From positions 1 through 22,849 of IMG/VR virus record IMGVR_UViG_3300006071_000101: 22,849 nt of DNA. The stretch is one strand, 5' to 3'. Position 1 is the stretch's first letter, and every line of letters begins with the position of its first letter. Shown here piece by piece: positions 7,423 to 13,512 of this stretch. The stretch is from a virus. The position numbers were made by a program, and so were the translations under genes. The notes beneath the pieces are model-generated. The model was not told where the DNA came from. It was given only the letters and a program-made list of their open reading frames with translations, and ran no database searches.

Positions 7423-7577
7423 CGCAGACACCTGATTAATCACCGCATTATACCCGATTGGATATCATGTCGATGAATCCGCTTTTTCTGTACATGAGCG
7501 TATGCATATGTACACAACATAAACATAAGAACCCCCTTTTGCACTTGCTCACAGACAGAGGTGTGGGGGCAAAATTC

Positions 7578-7823
7578 TTATAGTCCCTTTATCATATCCC
7601 TATCCCAATCCGAGAGTCGAGAATCTTCTATCTTCTCCTTCAATGCCTTGCTCAATCTCTCCCTCTCCAATTTCATGCCACCATACCCACCAGGAGAACT
7701 ATCCGAATCCAGCTCCAACTCATTAGCCAGACTCCTCAATAGCATTATACTCGGCCTATTCCTATCACTAGGTGGGTATCTCAATGTCATCGTGTCCAAC
7801 GGTACTCCCCATCCCATATTCAT
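7578..7823 (-). CDS. Small charged protein downstream of terS
   Basis: Eighty-one residues on the minus strand starting at ATG 7823. The C-terminal half is strongly charged and helical (MKLERERLSKALKEKIEDSR), as expected for a real protein, whereas the opposite strand frame reads as a Ser/Leu/Pro-rich shadow. It follows the small terminase gene in the same direction after 148 bases. ATG at codon 12 is an alternative start. No family recognised. Confidence 0.55.
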   Translation of the reverse strand: MNMGWGVPLDTMTLRYPPSDRNRPSIMLLRSLANELELDSDSSPGGYGGMKLERERLSKALKEKIEDSRLSDWDRDMIKGL

Positions 7824-7933
7824 GTCAAGTCTAGGTTATTGTAAAAGAAACTAAAAGGGAAGGAAGTTTCCAGATATAGGTTTTTTTTCATTGGGTAGTG
7901 TCGCACGTGACCGCCCAATATATAGGTGACGGT

Positions 7934-7980
7934 ACCCCCTCCCACCTCCCGAAGAGATTCCTTGGGAGATCCTAGGGGGT
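7934..7980. other. Nested inverted repeat overlapping the terS stop
   Basis: Outer arms ACCCCCT (7934-7940) and AGGGGGT (7974-7980) enclose inner arms CTCCC (7946-7950) and GGGAG (7964-7968). The terS stop codon (7972-7974) lies in the right arm. No T-run follows on the minus strand, so it is not a standard terminator; it could pause transcription or protect an RNA end. Confidence 0.4.
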
Positions 7981-8547
7981 CGAGGGCGGGACAATCTCCG
8001 CATCTAGGACGGGAGGCAACACCGGCGAAGGAACCGGCGAAAGAACCGGCAGTGCCGGCGTGCCAGTTGAGGGACTGAAGAACTGAACTAGGAATTGGAA
8101 AGGATTAGTCTGTTGTTCAGTTCCCTTTTCGTAGTCTCCTGATAACTTTGATAGGATATTAACAGCTTCTAATTTATTGGGCATTTTTACTCGCTTTTTA
8201 ACATTGCCCATTTGATCTACGTCCTCACTATATTCCTGACATAGTGGAGAATCTTTATCCACTTGTCCAGCTGGTGTTCTTGCAACGCTGGAGAGAAACG
8301 CTTTACGTTCAGCTAAACTCATCACGGTTTTTTCCCATTCTATTTCCTTGGCTCGCTGAATCGCTTGGGAAACTTTGGGAGTCTTGATTAGTCGACAAGC
8401 ATCACTTGCCGCATTCTCAATGCTACTGGATTTGTATCCAGCCAACAGATATGCTTTGCTTAATGGGAGTCCTTCCAAGTGGTATTTGACGAACTGACTT
8501 TGCTTTGGGGATAACTTGGCAACGCTAGGGAGATTTTTCTTGGTCAT
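7972..8547 (-). CDS. terS: Terminase small subunit-like DNA-binding protein
   Basis: A 191-residue protein. KLSPKQSQFVKYHLEGLPLSKAYLLAGY, followed by AASDACRLIKTPKVSQAI, is the classic N-terminal helix-turn-helix of the Terminase_2 type (LTPKQ-x-FVxxYL, then A-x-AGY, then A-x-xLL-x-xPKVxxAI). This recognises the packaging site. The last 34 residues are Pro/Val-rich (SPVPSPVLPPVL) and encoded by short CCGGCGAA-type repeats, probably a flexible tail. It sits on the strand opposite terL and about 5 kb away, which is unusual. Start ATG 8547 has almost no leader from the best promoter candidate. Confidence 0.85.
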   Translation of the reverse strand: MTKKNLPSVAKLSPKQSQFVKYHLEGLPLSKAYLLAGYKSSSIENAASDACRLIKTPKVSQAIQRAKEIEWEKTVMSLAERKAFLSSVARTPAGQVDKDSPLCQEYSEDVDQMGNVKKRVKMPNKLEAVNILSKLSGDYEKGTEQQTNPFQFLVQFFSPSTGTPALPVLSPVPSPVLPPVLDAEIVPPSTP

Positions 8548-8557
8548 GATTACCTAG

Positions 8558-8586
8558 CTTTTACCCCTTTAACCTTCCCTAGTCAA
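8558..8586 (-). promoter_or_regulatory. Promoter candidate for terS
   Basis: Read on the minus strand: TTGACT (8586-8581), a 17-base spacer, TAAAAG (8563-8558). The -35 matches five of six and the -10 four of six. Transcription would start only a few bases before the terS ATG at 8547, giving a near-leaderless message. The word GTCAACCTT (8582-8590) is repeated at 8604-8612. Confidence 0.45.
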
Positions 8587-8625
8587 CCTTATGCAATTCC
8601 CTCGTCAACCTTGGCTTGGTCGATT

Positions 8626-8712
8626 ATGCGAGGCAAAGCCTGGGAAGAGTGGTTTCTGATCGTCACCAACATTGGACGTTTACATTTTGGAGGTGTTAAG
8701 AGAGAAGAGTAA
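8626..8712 (+). CDS. Possible 28-residue peptide
   Basis: ATG 8626 to TAA 8710-8712 encodes MRGKAWEEWFLIVTNIGRLH and eight further residues. Composition is protein-like, with a small hydrophobic core flanked by charge, but there is no SD, no close neighbour and no homologue in mind. It lies in the 400-base stretch between terS and the small-gene train, which otherwise holds only promoter-like sequences. Low certainty. Confidence 0.25.
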   Translation: MRGKAWEEWFLIVTNIGRLHFGGVKREE

Positions 8713-8841
8713 GGAGTCTTTACAAGTTACTCTAGAGTACAGACCAGTATAAAGAAGTGCTACGCAATCCGAGTATACTGACCACTCGTAAAACGTGTCA
8801 ACATCCATTAAAAAAAAGATCATCCTCCTCACAAAAATATC

Positions 8842-8948
8842 TTGCAAGGTTATAAAAAGATGGTATTGTAGTTGTAGTGATTGACAACAGAACCGCTTAA
8901 ATACTGGCTCTAGAGGCGATCACAAAAAACAACAACAACAAAAAAAAC
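8842..8948 (+). promoter_or_regulatory. Promoter/leader candidate of the small-gene train
   Basis: TTGCAA (8842-8847), 16 bases, TATTGT (8864-8869) is a weak promoter. The operator-like word TGTAGTGAT at 8873-8881 would sit just at or after the start site, a good place for repression. A TTGACA also lies at 8881-8886 without a clear -10. The leader ends in a run of AAC/CAA triplets and A's directly before ATG 8949, with no SD. Confidence 0.35.
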
Positions 8949-9131
8949 ATGAACGAAAATAAACTCATCGAAGTTATCCAAGAATATCGTAGAGACAAGT
9001 ATCGTCAATTCAAGGCACTTGAAGAAAAGGGATGGAATGAAAAATCCATGAAGGAATTTCAGGCACAATGGGATGACCTACTTGCCGCTTGTTTCAATCT
9101 TGAAATGCATCTTGAGGATATCACTTTTTAA
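8949..9131 (+). CDS. Small helical protein, first gene of the small-gene train
   Basis: Sixty residues, highly charged and helical (MNENKLIEVIQEYRRDKYRQ then KALEEKGWNEKSMKEFQAQW), with a LLAACFNLEMHLED end. It may form a coiled coil. There is no SD; the start is preceded by an A/C-only leader containing CAA repeats. No family recognised. Confidence 0.7.
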   Translation: MNENKLIEVIQEYRRDKYRQFKALEEKGWNEKSMKEFQAQWDDLLAACFNLEMHLEDITF

Positions 9132-9148
9132 TCACCAACCCCAACACC

Positions 9149-9283
9149 ATGAAAAGATCCGACGCAATCCTTGCTTGGAACCGCTCCAAGCAACTCCAAT
9201 CCCTAACCCTCCGCTTGGCAATCCTGGCGGCATTAGCGGCCATCCTAGCGGCAAGAATCGCTTATCTATTAACCAACAACTAA
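9149..9283 (+). CDS. Tiny single-pass membrane peptide (44 aa)
   Basis: ATG 9149 to TAA 9281-9283. A basic N-terminus (MKRSDAILAWNRSKQ) is followed by a Leu/Ala/Ile-rich helix (LTLRLAILAALAAILAARIA) that would span or lie in the inner membrane. The 17-base leader is TCACCAACCCCAACACC, with no G. Could act on the host envelope; holin-type function is possible but unsupported. Confidence 0.55.
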   Translation: MKRSDAILAWNRSKQLQSLTLRLAILAALAAILAARIAYLLTNN

Positions 9284-9309
9284 AACCCAACCCCAACCCA
9301 CTAAAAAAC
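9284..9309 (+). promoter_or_regulatory. G-free A/C leader
   Basis: The 26 bases before ATG 9310 contain no G and one T, starting AACCCAACCCCAACCC. Similar CAACCCC words precede 9149, 10338 and 10560. Probably an unstructured SD-independent initiation region. Confidence 0.45.
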
Positions 9310-9600
9310 ATGAAAATCAGCAAAGCAGAATTGGAAGGCTCGATTAAGAGACTCAACACCCTTACGGGAGCCAACCCCGAACCCTACACCAGGACGGAAG
9401 ACGGAAAATTCCAAGCCAATGTCGGCACTTATTATCTCGCAGGAGCTTACGGAGGCTGGAAGTTGGAAAAGATCGTTTCCGATACGGGAGGCGTAACCGA
9501 TCCACTACGATGCGGTTATGTCTCTAAAAAAGAGCTTTATAATCTGATCTGGGCCTTCATGAATGGCATCGACCTTGCCCAATACCAGGCAAGCAAATAA
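9310..9600 (+). CDS. Conserved phage hypothetical protein
   Basis: Ninety-six residues from ATG 9310; the longer frame upstream from 9073 is a shadow of two other genes. Sequence pattern: KAELEGSIKRLNTLTGANPE, PYTR-x2-DGKFQANVGTYYLAGAYGGWKLE, then GGVTDPLRCGYVSKKELYNL. This order (a helix ending LN-x-LTG, PYTR, then N-x-G-x-YY-L-x-GAYGG, then a C-terminal helix) is familiar from a widespread phage family of unknown function that is usually encoded in clusters of small early genes. Preceded by a G-free leader and followed by the cysteine-rich protein. Confidence 0.8.
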   Translation: MKISKAELEGSIKRLNTLTGANPEPYTRTEDGKFQANVGTYYLAGAYGGWKLEKIVSDTGGVTDPLRCGYVSKKELYNLIWAFMNGIDLAQYQASK

Positions 9601-9619
9601 CCCCAAACACCGAACCAAA

Positions 9620-9624
9620 AGGAG
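9620..9624 (+). promoter_or_regulatory. Strong Shine-Dalgarno site
   Basis: AGGAG within AAAAGGAGAAAAC, five bases before ATG 9630. One of only two textbook SD sites in this gene train. Confidence 0.8.
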
Positions 9625-9629
9625 AAAAC

Positions 9630-10310
9630 ATGACAACATACAACTTCCATTTCACGCCGGTGAGCGACAACGTAAAAACGGGAGCCATGCCCGTGACCAC
9701 GTCAACAGCGTCAACGTGCCCCGACAAATGCCCCTTGAAAAAAGGGGGATGTTACGCAAAAAACTCTTTTCTCGGGATGCACTGGAAAAAAGTCACGGAC
9801 GGCAGTAGGGGGGAAAGCTTCACCTCTTTCCTTAAAAAAATAAGATCAATTCTTCCTGGTACGTTATGGAGACACGGACAAGCCGGCGACTTGCCAGGCA
9901 AGGGCGACCGCATAAACGCCCGTGACCTGGTACGCCTAGCAAAAGCCGCACGGGGAACGAGAGGATTCACCTACACCCACAAACCCCCGACCGCCGACAA
10001 TCTGAAGGCTATCCGAGCCGCTACCCGTGAAGGTTTCGTGATTAACTTGTCAGGAAATAGCTTAAAACACGCCGACCGACTTTCCCGTCACAGATTGCCA
10101 GTTGTGGCAGTACTTCCCTCGGAGGCGGTGAAGGTAAAAAATCTGACCACGCCCCAGGGACGTCCAGTTGTAGTTTGCCCAGCGACCAGAAGCGAGTTCA
10201 TAACGTGTAAAACGTGCGGTCTATGTTCCAAGGCTGACCGCCCCTTTATCATCGGATTCCCAGCTCATGGCACTATGTCAGCAAAGGCCGATGCAATCGC
10301 CAACAACTAA
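9630..10310 (+). CDS. Cysteine-rich conserved phage protein, possible Fe-S/radical-type barrel
   Basis: 226 residues; start fixed by a textbook SD. It belongs to a widespread but uncharacterised phage family with the N-terminal signature STCPDKCPLKKGGCYAK (C30, C34, C41) and a C-terminal cluster C183, C193, C196, C199 (VCPATRSEFITCKTCGLC). Between them are alternating strands and helices (GFTYTHK, FVINLSGNSLKHADRL, PVVAVLP) that read like a TIM-type barrel. The GCYA step resembles the CxNCYA site of phage Gp37/Gp68-type radical-SAM-like proteins, so a metal or Fe-S site is likely; enzymatic activity is inference. The gene looks richer in GC than its neighbours. Confidence 0.75.
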   Translation: MTTYNFHFTPVSDNVKTGAMPVTTSTASTCPDKCPLKKGGCYAKNSFLGMHWKKVTDGSRGESFTSFLKKIRSILPGTLWRHGQAGDLPGKGDRINARDLVRLAKAARGTRGFTYTHKPPTADNLKAIRAATREGFVINLSGNSLKHADRLSRHRLPVVAVLPSEAVKVKNLTTPQGRPVVVCPATRSEFITCKTCGLCSKADRPFIIGFPAHGTMSAKADAIANN

Positions 10311-10337
10311 CCCCAACAGCCCAAACACCATAACAAC

Positions 10338-10538
10338 ATGAAACTACACCCTAGCATAACTGAAGACCGAATCATTGAAGCAATCGAAACTGACGATATG
10401 GAAGGAATATGCACCGCTTGCGGTGAATCTTCCTCTTCACCTTGTGAACCCGATGCCAGGAACTACGAATGCGACTCGTGCGGAGCTTTCAAGGTTTACG
10501 GAGCCTCCGAGCTTCTCTTTCACCTCCCTTTAATATAA
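10338..10538 (+). CDS. Zinc-ribbon small protein (conserved in phages)
   Basis: Sixty-six residues. ITEDRIIEAIETDDMEGIC leads into a zinc ribbon with C25/C28 (CTACG) and C45/C48 (CDSCG), C36 between them, then FKVYGASELLFHL. This layout (helix, GxCxxCG, EPDARxYECxxCG, VYGAEELL) is shared by many phage small proteins of unknown function. Preceded by an A/C-rich leader with one G. Confidence 0.75.
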   Translation: MKLHPSITEDRIIEAIETDDMEGICTACGESSSSPCEPDARNYECDSCGAFKVYGASELLFHLPLI

Positions 10539-10559
10539 CCCCAACCCCAACCTAAAAAC

Positions 10560-10757
10560 ATGAACATACAAACCGCCGCCGATATTCTTTACGGAAATGC
10601 CGTAGAACGAACCACGCTGACGTTTAAGCCTAACTTGGAGGAATTCCAACCCGTACGAGCAAAGAGCATCCAGGATAGCTTGGAAAGCGTAATTGCAACG
10701 TGTGAAGCACTGAACCGAGAGATTGAAGCGATAAAATACACCTTGGAGAACAAATAA
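10560..10757 (+). CDS. Small helical protein
   Basis: Sixty-five residues, MNIQTAADILYGNAVERTTL followed by a long predicted helix (IQDSLESVIATCEALNREIE), likely coiled coil. Leader CCCCAACCCCAACC plus TAAAAAC, no G. The next gene begins one base after its stop. No family recognised. Confidence 0.65.
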   Translation: MNIQTAADILYGNAVERTTLTFKPNLEEFQPVRAKSIQDSLESVIATCEALNREIEAIKYTLENK

Positions 10758-10758
10758 C

Positions 10759-10977
10759 ATGAACGACAACGAAACAATCTGCAAACATTGCAACATTCCA
10801 AAAGGTTGGCACATTATCCCTAAGCTGAATTGCCCAGGGTCACGGGATGGAACATACCAAGGAGGAATTTGGTTTGAGCCATTGGAAAATGAACCAGAAG
10901 ATGGACAAGATGACCCAGGATCAAATGAAGTCTGGATCACCGCCGCCGACCTTTGCATGAACTACTCTAACGAATAA
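10759..10977 (+). CDS. Small Cys-containing protein
   Basis: Seventy-two residues. An N-terminal CKHCNIP-x11-NCPG (C8, C11, C25) is followed by an acidic linker (ENEPEDGQDDPG) and an aromatic end. Resembles the N-terminal pattern of the protein at 11797 (CxCGLPxxxH ... WCP), suggesting the two are distant paralogues or share a metal-binding fold. Function unknown. Confidence 0.65.
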   Translation: MNDNETICKHCNIPKGWHIIPKLNCPGSRDGTYQGGIWFEPLENEPEDGQDDPGSNEVWITAADLCMNYSNE

Positions 10978-10999
10978 AACCACTAACTAACTGAAACAA

Positions 11000-11004
11000 A
11001 GGAG
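11000..11004 (+). promoter_or_regulatory. Strong Shine-Dalgarno site
   Basis: AGGAG within CAAAGGAGAAAATA, six bases before ATG 11011; it decides the start of this tiny gene. Confidence 0.75.
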
Positions 11005-11010
11005 AAAATA

Positions 11011-11163
11011 ATGAACCCCACGCCATATCAAATAATATTAACCGCCGCCTTTTTAGGCTATCATGTAACGGAATACCAAGCCGTCGAGATCACCGCCCTA
11101 TGGAGAAAATCATGGGACAGCATGGAGAATGCCATCAGGGACTACTTTGCCGCCTACGAATAA
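11011..11163 (+). CDS. Small protein (50 aa) with strong SD
   Basis: ATG 11011 to TAA 11161-11163. MNPTPYQIILTAAFLGYHVT followed by an amphipathic region (EITALWRKSWDSMENAIRDY). The textbook SD, protein-like composition and fit between neighbours make it a real gene. Several ACCGCC words lie inside the coding sequence. No family recognised. Confidence 0.65.
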   Translation: MNPTPYQIILTAAFLGYHVTEYQAVEITALWRKSWDSMENAIRDYFAAYE

Positions 11164-11193
11164 CCGCCGCCGCAGACCCTAACTGATACAAAT

Positions 11194-11445
11194 ATGAGCA
11201 AAATAACATTAGGAAAAAACATGGTAAACGGATTCTTTTCCGTTGCAGATGGTGACATTTACACGCTGGCAGATGGAACCGCCGCCGTAGTAACAGCAGG
11301 AGGAGGGAATTATTGGACGTTACGCCATGCCGCTGCCGATGGAAAAGCCGACTATACCAGGCCACCAGTTCCCGAATGGGAGAATGTGGATGGTCAGTCT
11401 GCAATGGTACATATGATAAATAGGGAGTATTTTCTCCATAACTGA
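11194..11445 (+). CDS. Small beta-rich protein
   Basis: Eighty-three residues, starting MSKITLGKNMVNGFFSVADG and rich in Gly, Thr and aromatic residues, as in a small beta-barrel (DIYTLADGTAAVVTAGGG). Ends in MVHMINREYFLHN. Leader: CCGCCGCCGCAG then CCTAACTGATACAAAT. No known family. Confidence 0.65.
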   Translation: MSKITLGKNMVNGFFSVADGDIYTLADGTAAVVTAGGGNYWTLRHAAADGKADYTRPPVPEWENVDGQSAMVHMINREYFLHN

Positions 11446-11457
11446 ACCGCCGCCGCC
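11446..11457 (+). promoter_or_regulatory. ACCGCCGCCGCC leader
   Basis: The whole 12-base gap between a TGA stop and ATG 11458 is ACCGCCGCCGCC. Related ACCGCCGC words end two other leaders (12265, 12522). Confidence 0.45.
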
Positions 11458-11559
11458 ATGAGTAAAACATCACAACTAACCCTTAACTTGGTCTGCATGA
11501 TGCGAAACCCGAAAGCATGGAGATTCTACCTTTCGGGAATCCGTAGAGCCTTAATCTAA
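11458..11559 (+). CDS. Tiny basic peptide (33 aa)
   Basis: ATG 11458 to TAA 11557-11559: MSKTSQLTLNLVCMMRNPKA, then WRFYLSGIRRALI. Basic and amphipathic with an aromatic core; too short for a domain call. It fits exactly between neighbours and is preceded by the ACCGCCGCCGCC leader, which supports translation. Confidence 0.5.
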   Translation: MSKTSQLTLNLVCMMRNPKAWRFYLSGIRRALI

Positions 11560-11590
11560 CCACCACCGCCAACCCTTAACTGATACAGCT

Positions 11591-11797
11591 ATGAACGAAA
11601 AAACCTCCGCAGAACCAGAATCTGTTATTTTTGTAAAAGAAGTAACACCCGAACAAAAAGCAATCCTTGACAAAATTCTTATAGAATTAATTAAGGAAGA
11701 GAGATTTTATGAACCGCCGTCTATTTCAAAAATGATGCCACAAGGTGATATGACAGATGAAGAATGGCAGGATGATTATTCTTTCTGGTGCGACTAA
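11591..11797 (+). CDS. Small acidic protein
   Basis: Sixty-eight residues, acidic, with a helical centre (PEQKAILDKILIELIKEERF) and a DMTDEEWQDDYSFWCD end. Leader contains TAACTGATACA, the same 11-mer as in the leader at 11180-11190. Its stop shares a base with the next start (TAATG). Function unknown. Confidence 0.65.
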   Translation: MNEKTSAEPESVIFVKEVTPEQKAILDKILIELIKEERFYEPPSISKMMPQGDMTDEEWQDDYSFWCD

Positions 11798-11994
11798 TGA
11801 ATCAAGAAATACAAGAATCTCTTGAGAAATTAAGTGATGAAGCAATGTGTAAATGCGGATTGCCTCGTTACACCCATAGGGAGCCGTTACTTTGGTGTCC
11901 TTCATGGTTCTTTGAAAATAAATGGCTATCCTGGCAAACATTTGAGCATAAAAAACACCCAAAACTTAACCACATAAAAAACAATGACCACTAA
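11797..11994 (+). CDS. Small Cys/Trp protein, similar pattern to 10759
   Basis: Start taken at ATG 11797, overlapping the previous stop by one base (TAATG), rather than GTG 11788. Sixty-five residues with CKCGLPRYTH-x7-CP (C18, C20, C34) and a Trp-rich middle (PSWFFENKWLSW). Likely metal-binding; see the related pattern at 10759-10977. Confidence 0.6.
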   Translation: MNQEIQESLEKLSDEAMCKCGLPRYTHREPLLWCPSWFFENKWLSWQTFEHKKHPKLNHIKNNDH

Positions 11995-12238
11995 AACCAC
12001 CGCCGCATTAACTGAAGTAAAAGCATTAATATCCAGCATCGAACCATTGTTCGCCAACTTGATACGAACATCAAAACATCACCAACTTGATACCATCCAG
12101 ATCAGCACCACACGAGCAAAGGAAATACACGCAGACTTAATTATTCTTAAAAAGAGATTGCAGGAAATTGCAACTTCTGAAACAAAAGCAGAGTCAACAA
12201 TTGACAGGCATCTAGACAAGATGTTTGGTTTTAACTGA
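11984..12238 (+). CDS. Small helical protein
   Basis: Eighty-four residues, a two-helix Thr/Ala-rich N-terminus (KTTAALTEVKALISSIEPLF) and a long charged helix (RAKEIHADLIILKKRLQEI). Coiled coil likely. Start overlaps the previous gene by 11 bases. No family recognised. Confidence 0.65.
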   Translation: MTTKTTAALTEVKALISSIEPLFANLIRTSKHHQLDTIQISTTRAKEIHADLIILKKRLQEIATSETKAESTIDRHLDKMFGFN

Positions 12239-12264
12239 AACGCAACCCCACAAACCGCCGCAAC

Positions 12265-12501
12265 ATGAAAACCGATTACACTTGCAAAAACGAAGAGTGT
12301 CAGCACGACTTTGAAGTCGATTTTGAGCCAGCAACCCGAAACCGAGGGATGCATGGGACTTTTGAGGATGCCGAAAAAGGATCATCAGCATCATGCGACC
12401 CAGGAGAATGCCCAGAATGTGGGGAGGAGGTTTCTACCGAGGATGTAGAATCCGATTGTATGCCCGACCCCGACGATTACATGGAACCTGACTGGGATTG
12501 A
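12265..12501 (+). CDS. Acidic zinc-ribbon protein
   Basis: Seventy-eight residues. Cys pairs at C7/C12 (YTCKNEECQHDFEVD) and C49/C52 (CPECGEEV), with C44 and C65 in addition, form a likely split zinc ribbon. The tail is very acidic (PDPDDYMEPDWD). Similar to FmdB-type ribbons in layout, but longer. Leader ends ACCGCCGCAAC directly before the ATG. Confidence 0.7.
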   Translation: MKTDYTCKNEECQHDFEVDFEPATRNRGMHGTFEDAEKGSSASCDPGECPECGEEVSTEDVESDCMPDPDDYMEPDWD

Positions 12502-12521
12502 ACCATAAACACCGCCGCAAA

Positions 12522-13127
12522 ATGAACGTCATTAAAAGCGTCTATGAATCCCAAGAAGAGATTCTAAAATCTATCCAGAATCTCCATTGTAAAGATGGAT
12601 TTGATTGTGATATGACTTATGGAAACGGATCATTCTGGAAAAATCTTCCAAAACCTATTCTATGCTTTGATATTCAACCTCAAAAGCCAGAATGCATACA
12701 GGGAGATAGCCGTTGTCTACCTTTACTTAAAGAGTCTCTCAATAGCATGGTATTTGATCCTCCCTTTTTGACGTATGTCAAAGGGGGAAGAGATCACAAA
12801 GAAGGAAAAGTTGCTATGACAGCTAGATTCGGTGGATATTGGTCATACACCGAGTTAGAGGATCATTACAGAGACTCAATAAGCGAGGCATACAGGGTAT
12901 TAAGACCGAAAGGTCACCTTGTCATTAAATGTCAGGACATCATCCACAATCACAAAATGCACAGCACCCATTACAATACGATTGCATGGGCTGAAAGCGA
13001 AGGGTTCAGATTAGCAGATTTATTCATTCTTGTGGCTTCCCACAGAATGCCATCACCACAAAAAGGAACACAAAAACACGCAAGGATATTCCATAGCTAT
13101 TTCCTTGTTTTCCAAAAAACAAAATGA
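12522..13127 (+). CDS. Orphan DNA methyltransferase (DPPF type)
   Basis: Start taken at ATG 12522 after an ACCGCCGCAAA leader; an upstream TTG at 12498 is less likely. The 201-residue protein has TYGNGSFW (32-39) in the place of the SAM-binding motif, FDIQPQ at the end of the next strand, and VFDPPF (77-82), the catalytic motif of amino (N6-adenine or N4-cytosine) methyltransferases, followed by LRPKGHLVIKCQDI. No separate target recognition domain and no restriction gene are visible. It may protect phage DNA or alter expression. Its stop overlaps the next start (ATGA). Confidence 0.85.
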   Translation: MNVIKSVYESQEEILKSIQNLHCKDGFDCDMTYGNGSFWKNLPKPILCFDIQPQKPECIQGDSRCLPLLKESLNSMVFDPPFLTYVKGGRDHKEGKVAMTARFGGYWSYTELEDHYRDSISEAYRVLRPKGHLVIKCQDIIHNHKMHSTHYNTIAWAESEGFRLADLFILVASHRMPSPQKGTQKHARIFHSYFLVFQKTK

Positions 13128-13297
13128 GAGCAACACAATACAACGGAGACCGCCCGAATCTTAACTGGTGCGTGTTCCTTTTATTTCTCTACAAAGAGTA
13201 TGATTGGAACTTGACATCACCAAAATTTCGATCAACATATTTTCCCTTCAAAAAAGTCTTGCAAGGGACTAAAACATCAACCACATTAACACGATGA
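13124..13297 (+). CDS. Small basic protein (57 aa)
   Basis: ATG 13124 overlaps the previous stop, and its own TGA overlaps the next ATG (ATGA at both ends). MRATQYNGDRPNLNWCVFLL then FLYKEYDWNL and a basic Thr/Ser end. Aromatic and basic; no domain recognised. The double coupling argues for a real gene. Confidence 0.6.
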   Translation: MRATQYNGDRPNLNWCVFLLFLYKEYDWNLTSPKFRSTYFPFKKVLQGTKTSTTLTR

Positions 13298-13512
13298 CAA
13301 CCACTGAAACACCTGACACATTCACCGCCGAGCCTATCACCGCCGTCGAGACATTCACCGCCGCACCAAAGACTAATGCATTCTTGGGTCTATACGTTCC
13401 GCTTGAGTTAAAGGCAAAAATCCATGCCGCATCAAAAGCCGAGCGTCGATCAATGTCTTCATTTGCTGTTGGAGTCTTTGAGGAATACTTCAACGAACCA
13501 GTAACCCAATGA
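13294..13512 (+). CDS. Ribbon-helix-helix-like protein
   Basis: Seventy-two residues. A Thr/Ala/Glu/Pro N-terminal tail, encoded by repeated ACCGCC words, leads to FLGLYVPLELKAKIHAASKA and ERRSMSSFAVGVFEEYF. The strand-helix-(S)-helix pattern (VPxELxAKIHxxSKAERRSMSSFxxxxxEEYF) matches CopG/Arc-type DNA-binding proteins. A small regulator of this operon is likely. Coupled by ATGA on both sides. Confidence 0.7.
   Translation: MTTTETPDTFTAEPITAVETFTAAPKTNAFLGLYVPLELKAKIHAASKAERRSMSSFAVGVFEEYFNEPVTQ

Larger units (their letters stand above)
7260..7577. other. Gene-free control region
   Basis: About 320 bases between convergent genes with no convincing coding frame. Besides the tandem repeats, promoter candidate and operator-like cluster, it holds a 7-base inverted repeat TGTACAT (7489-7495) / ATGTACA (7508-7514). 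There is no hairpin plus T-run that would be a clear terminator for either convergent gene. Confidence 0.6.

Noticed and set aside
7561-7854. Plus-strand frame of 97 residues opposite the gene at 7578-7823
   Set aside because: Ser/Leu/Pro-rich and lacking charge, as expected for the antisense of a charged protein; GTG start with no SD.
9073-9309. N-terminal extension of the protein at 9310
   Set aside because: Would run through the genes at 8949 and 9149; the extension is Pro/Asn/His-rich and looks like read-through of leaders.
10530-10958. Minus-strand frame of 142 residues opposite 10560-10977
   Set aside because: Both plus-strand genes under it are convincing and coupled; the minus frame is Cys/Ser/Phe-rich shadow.
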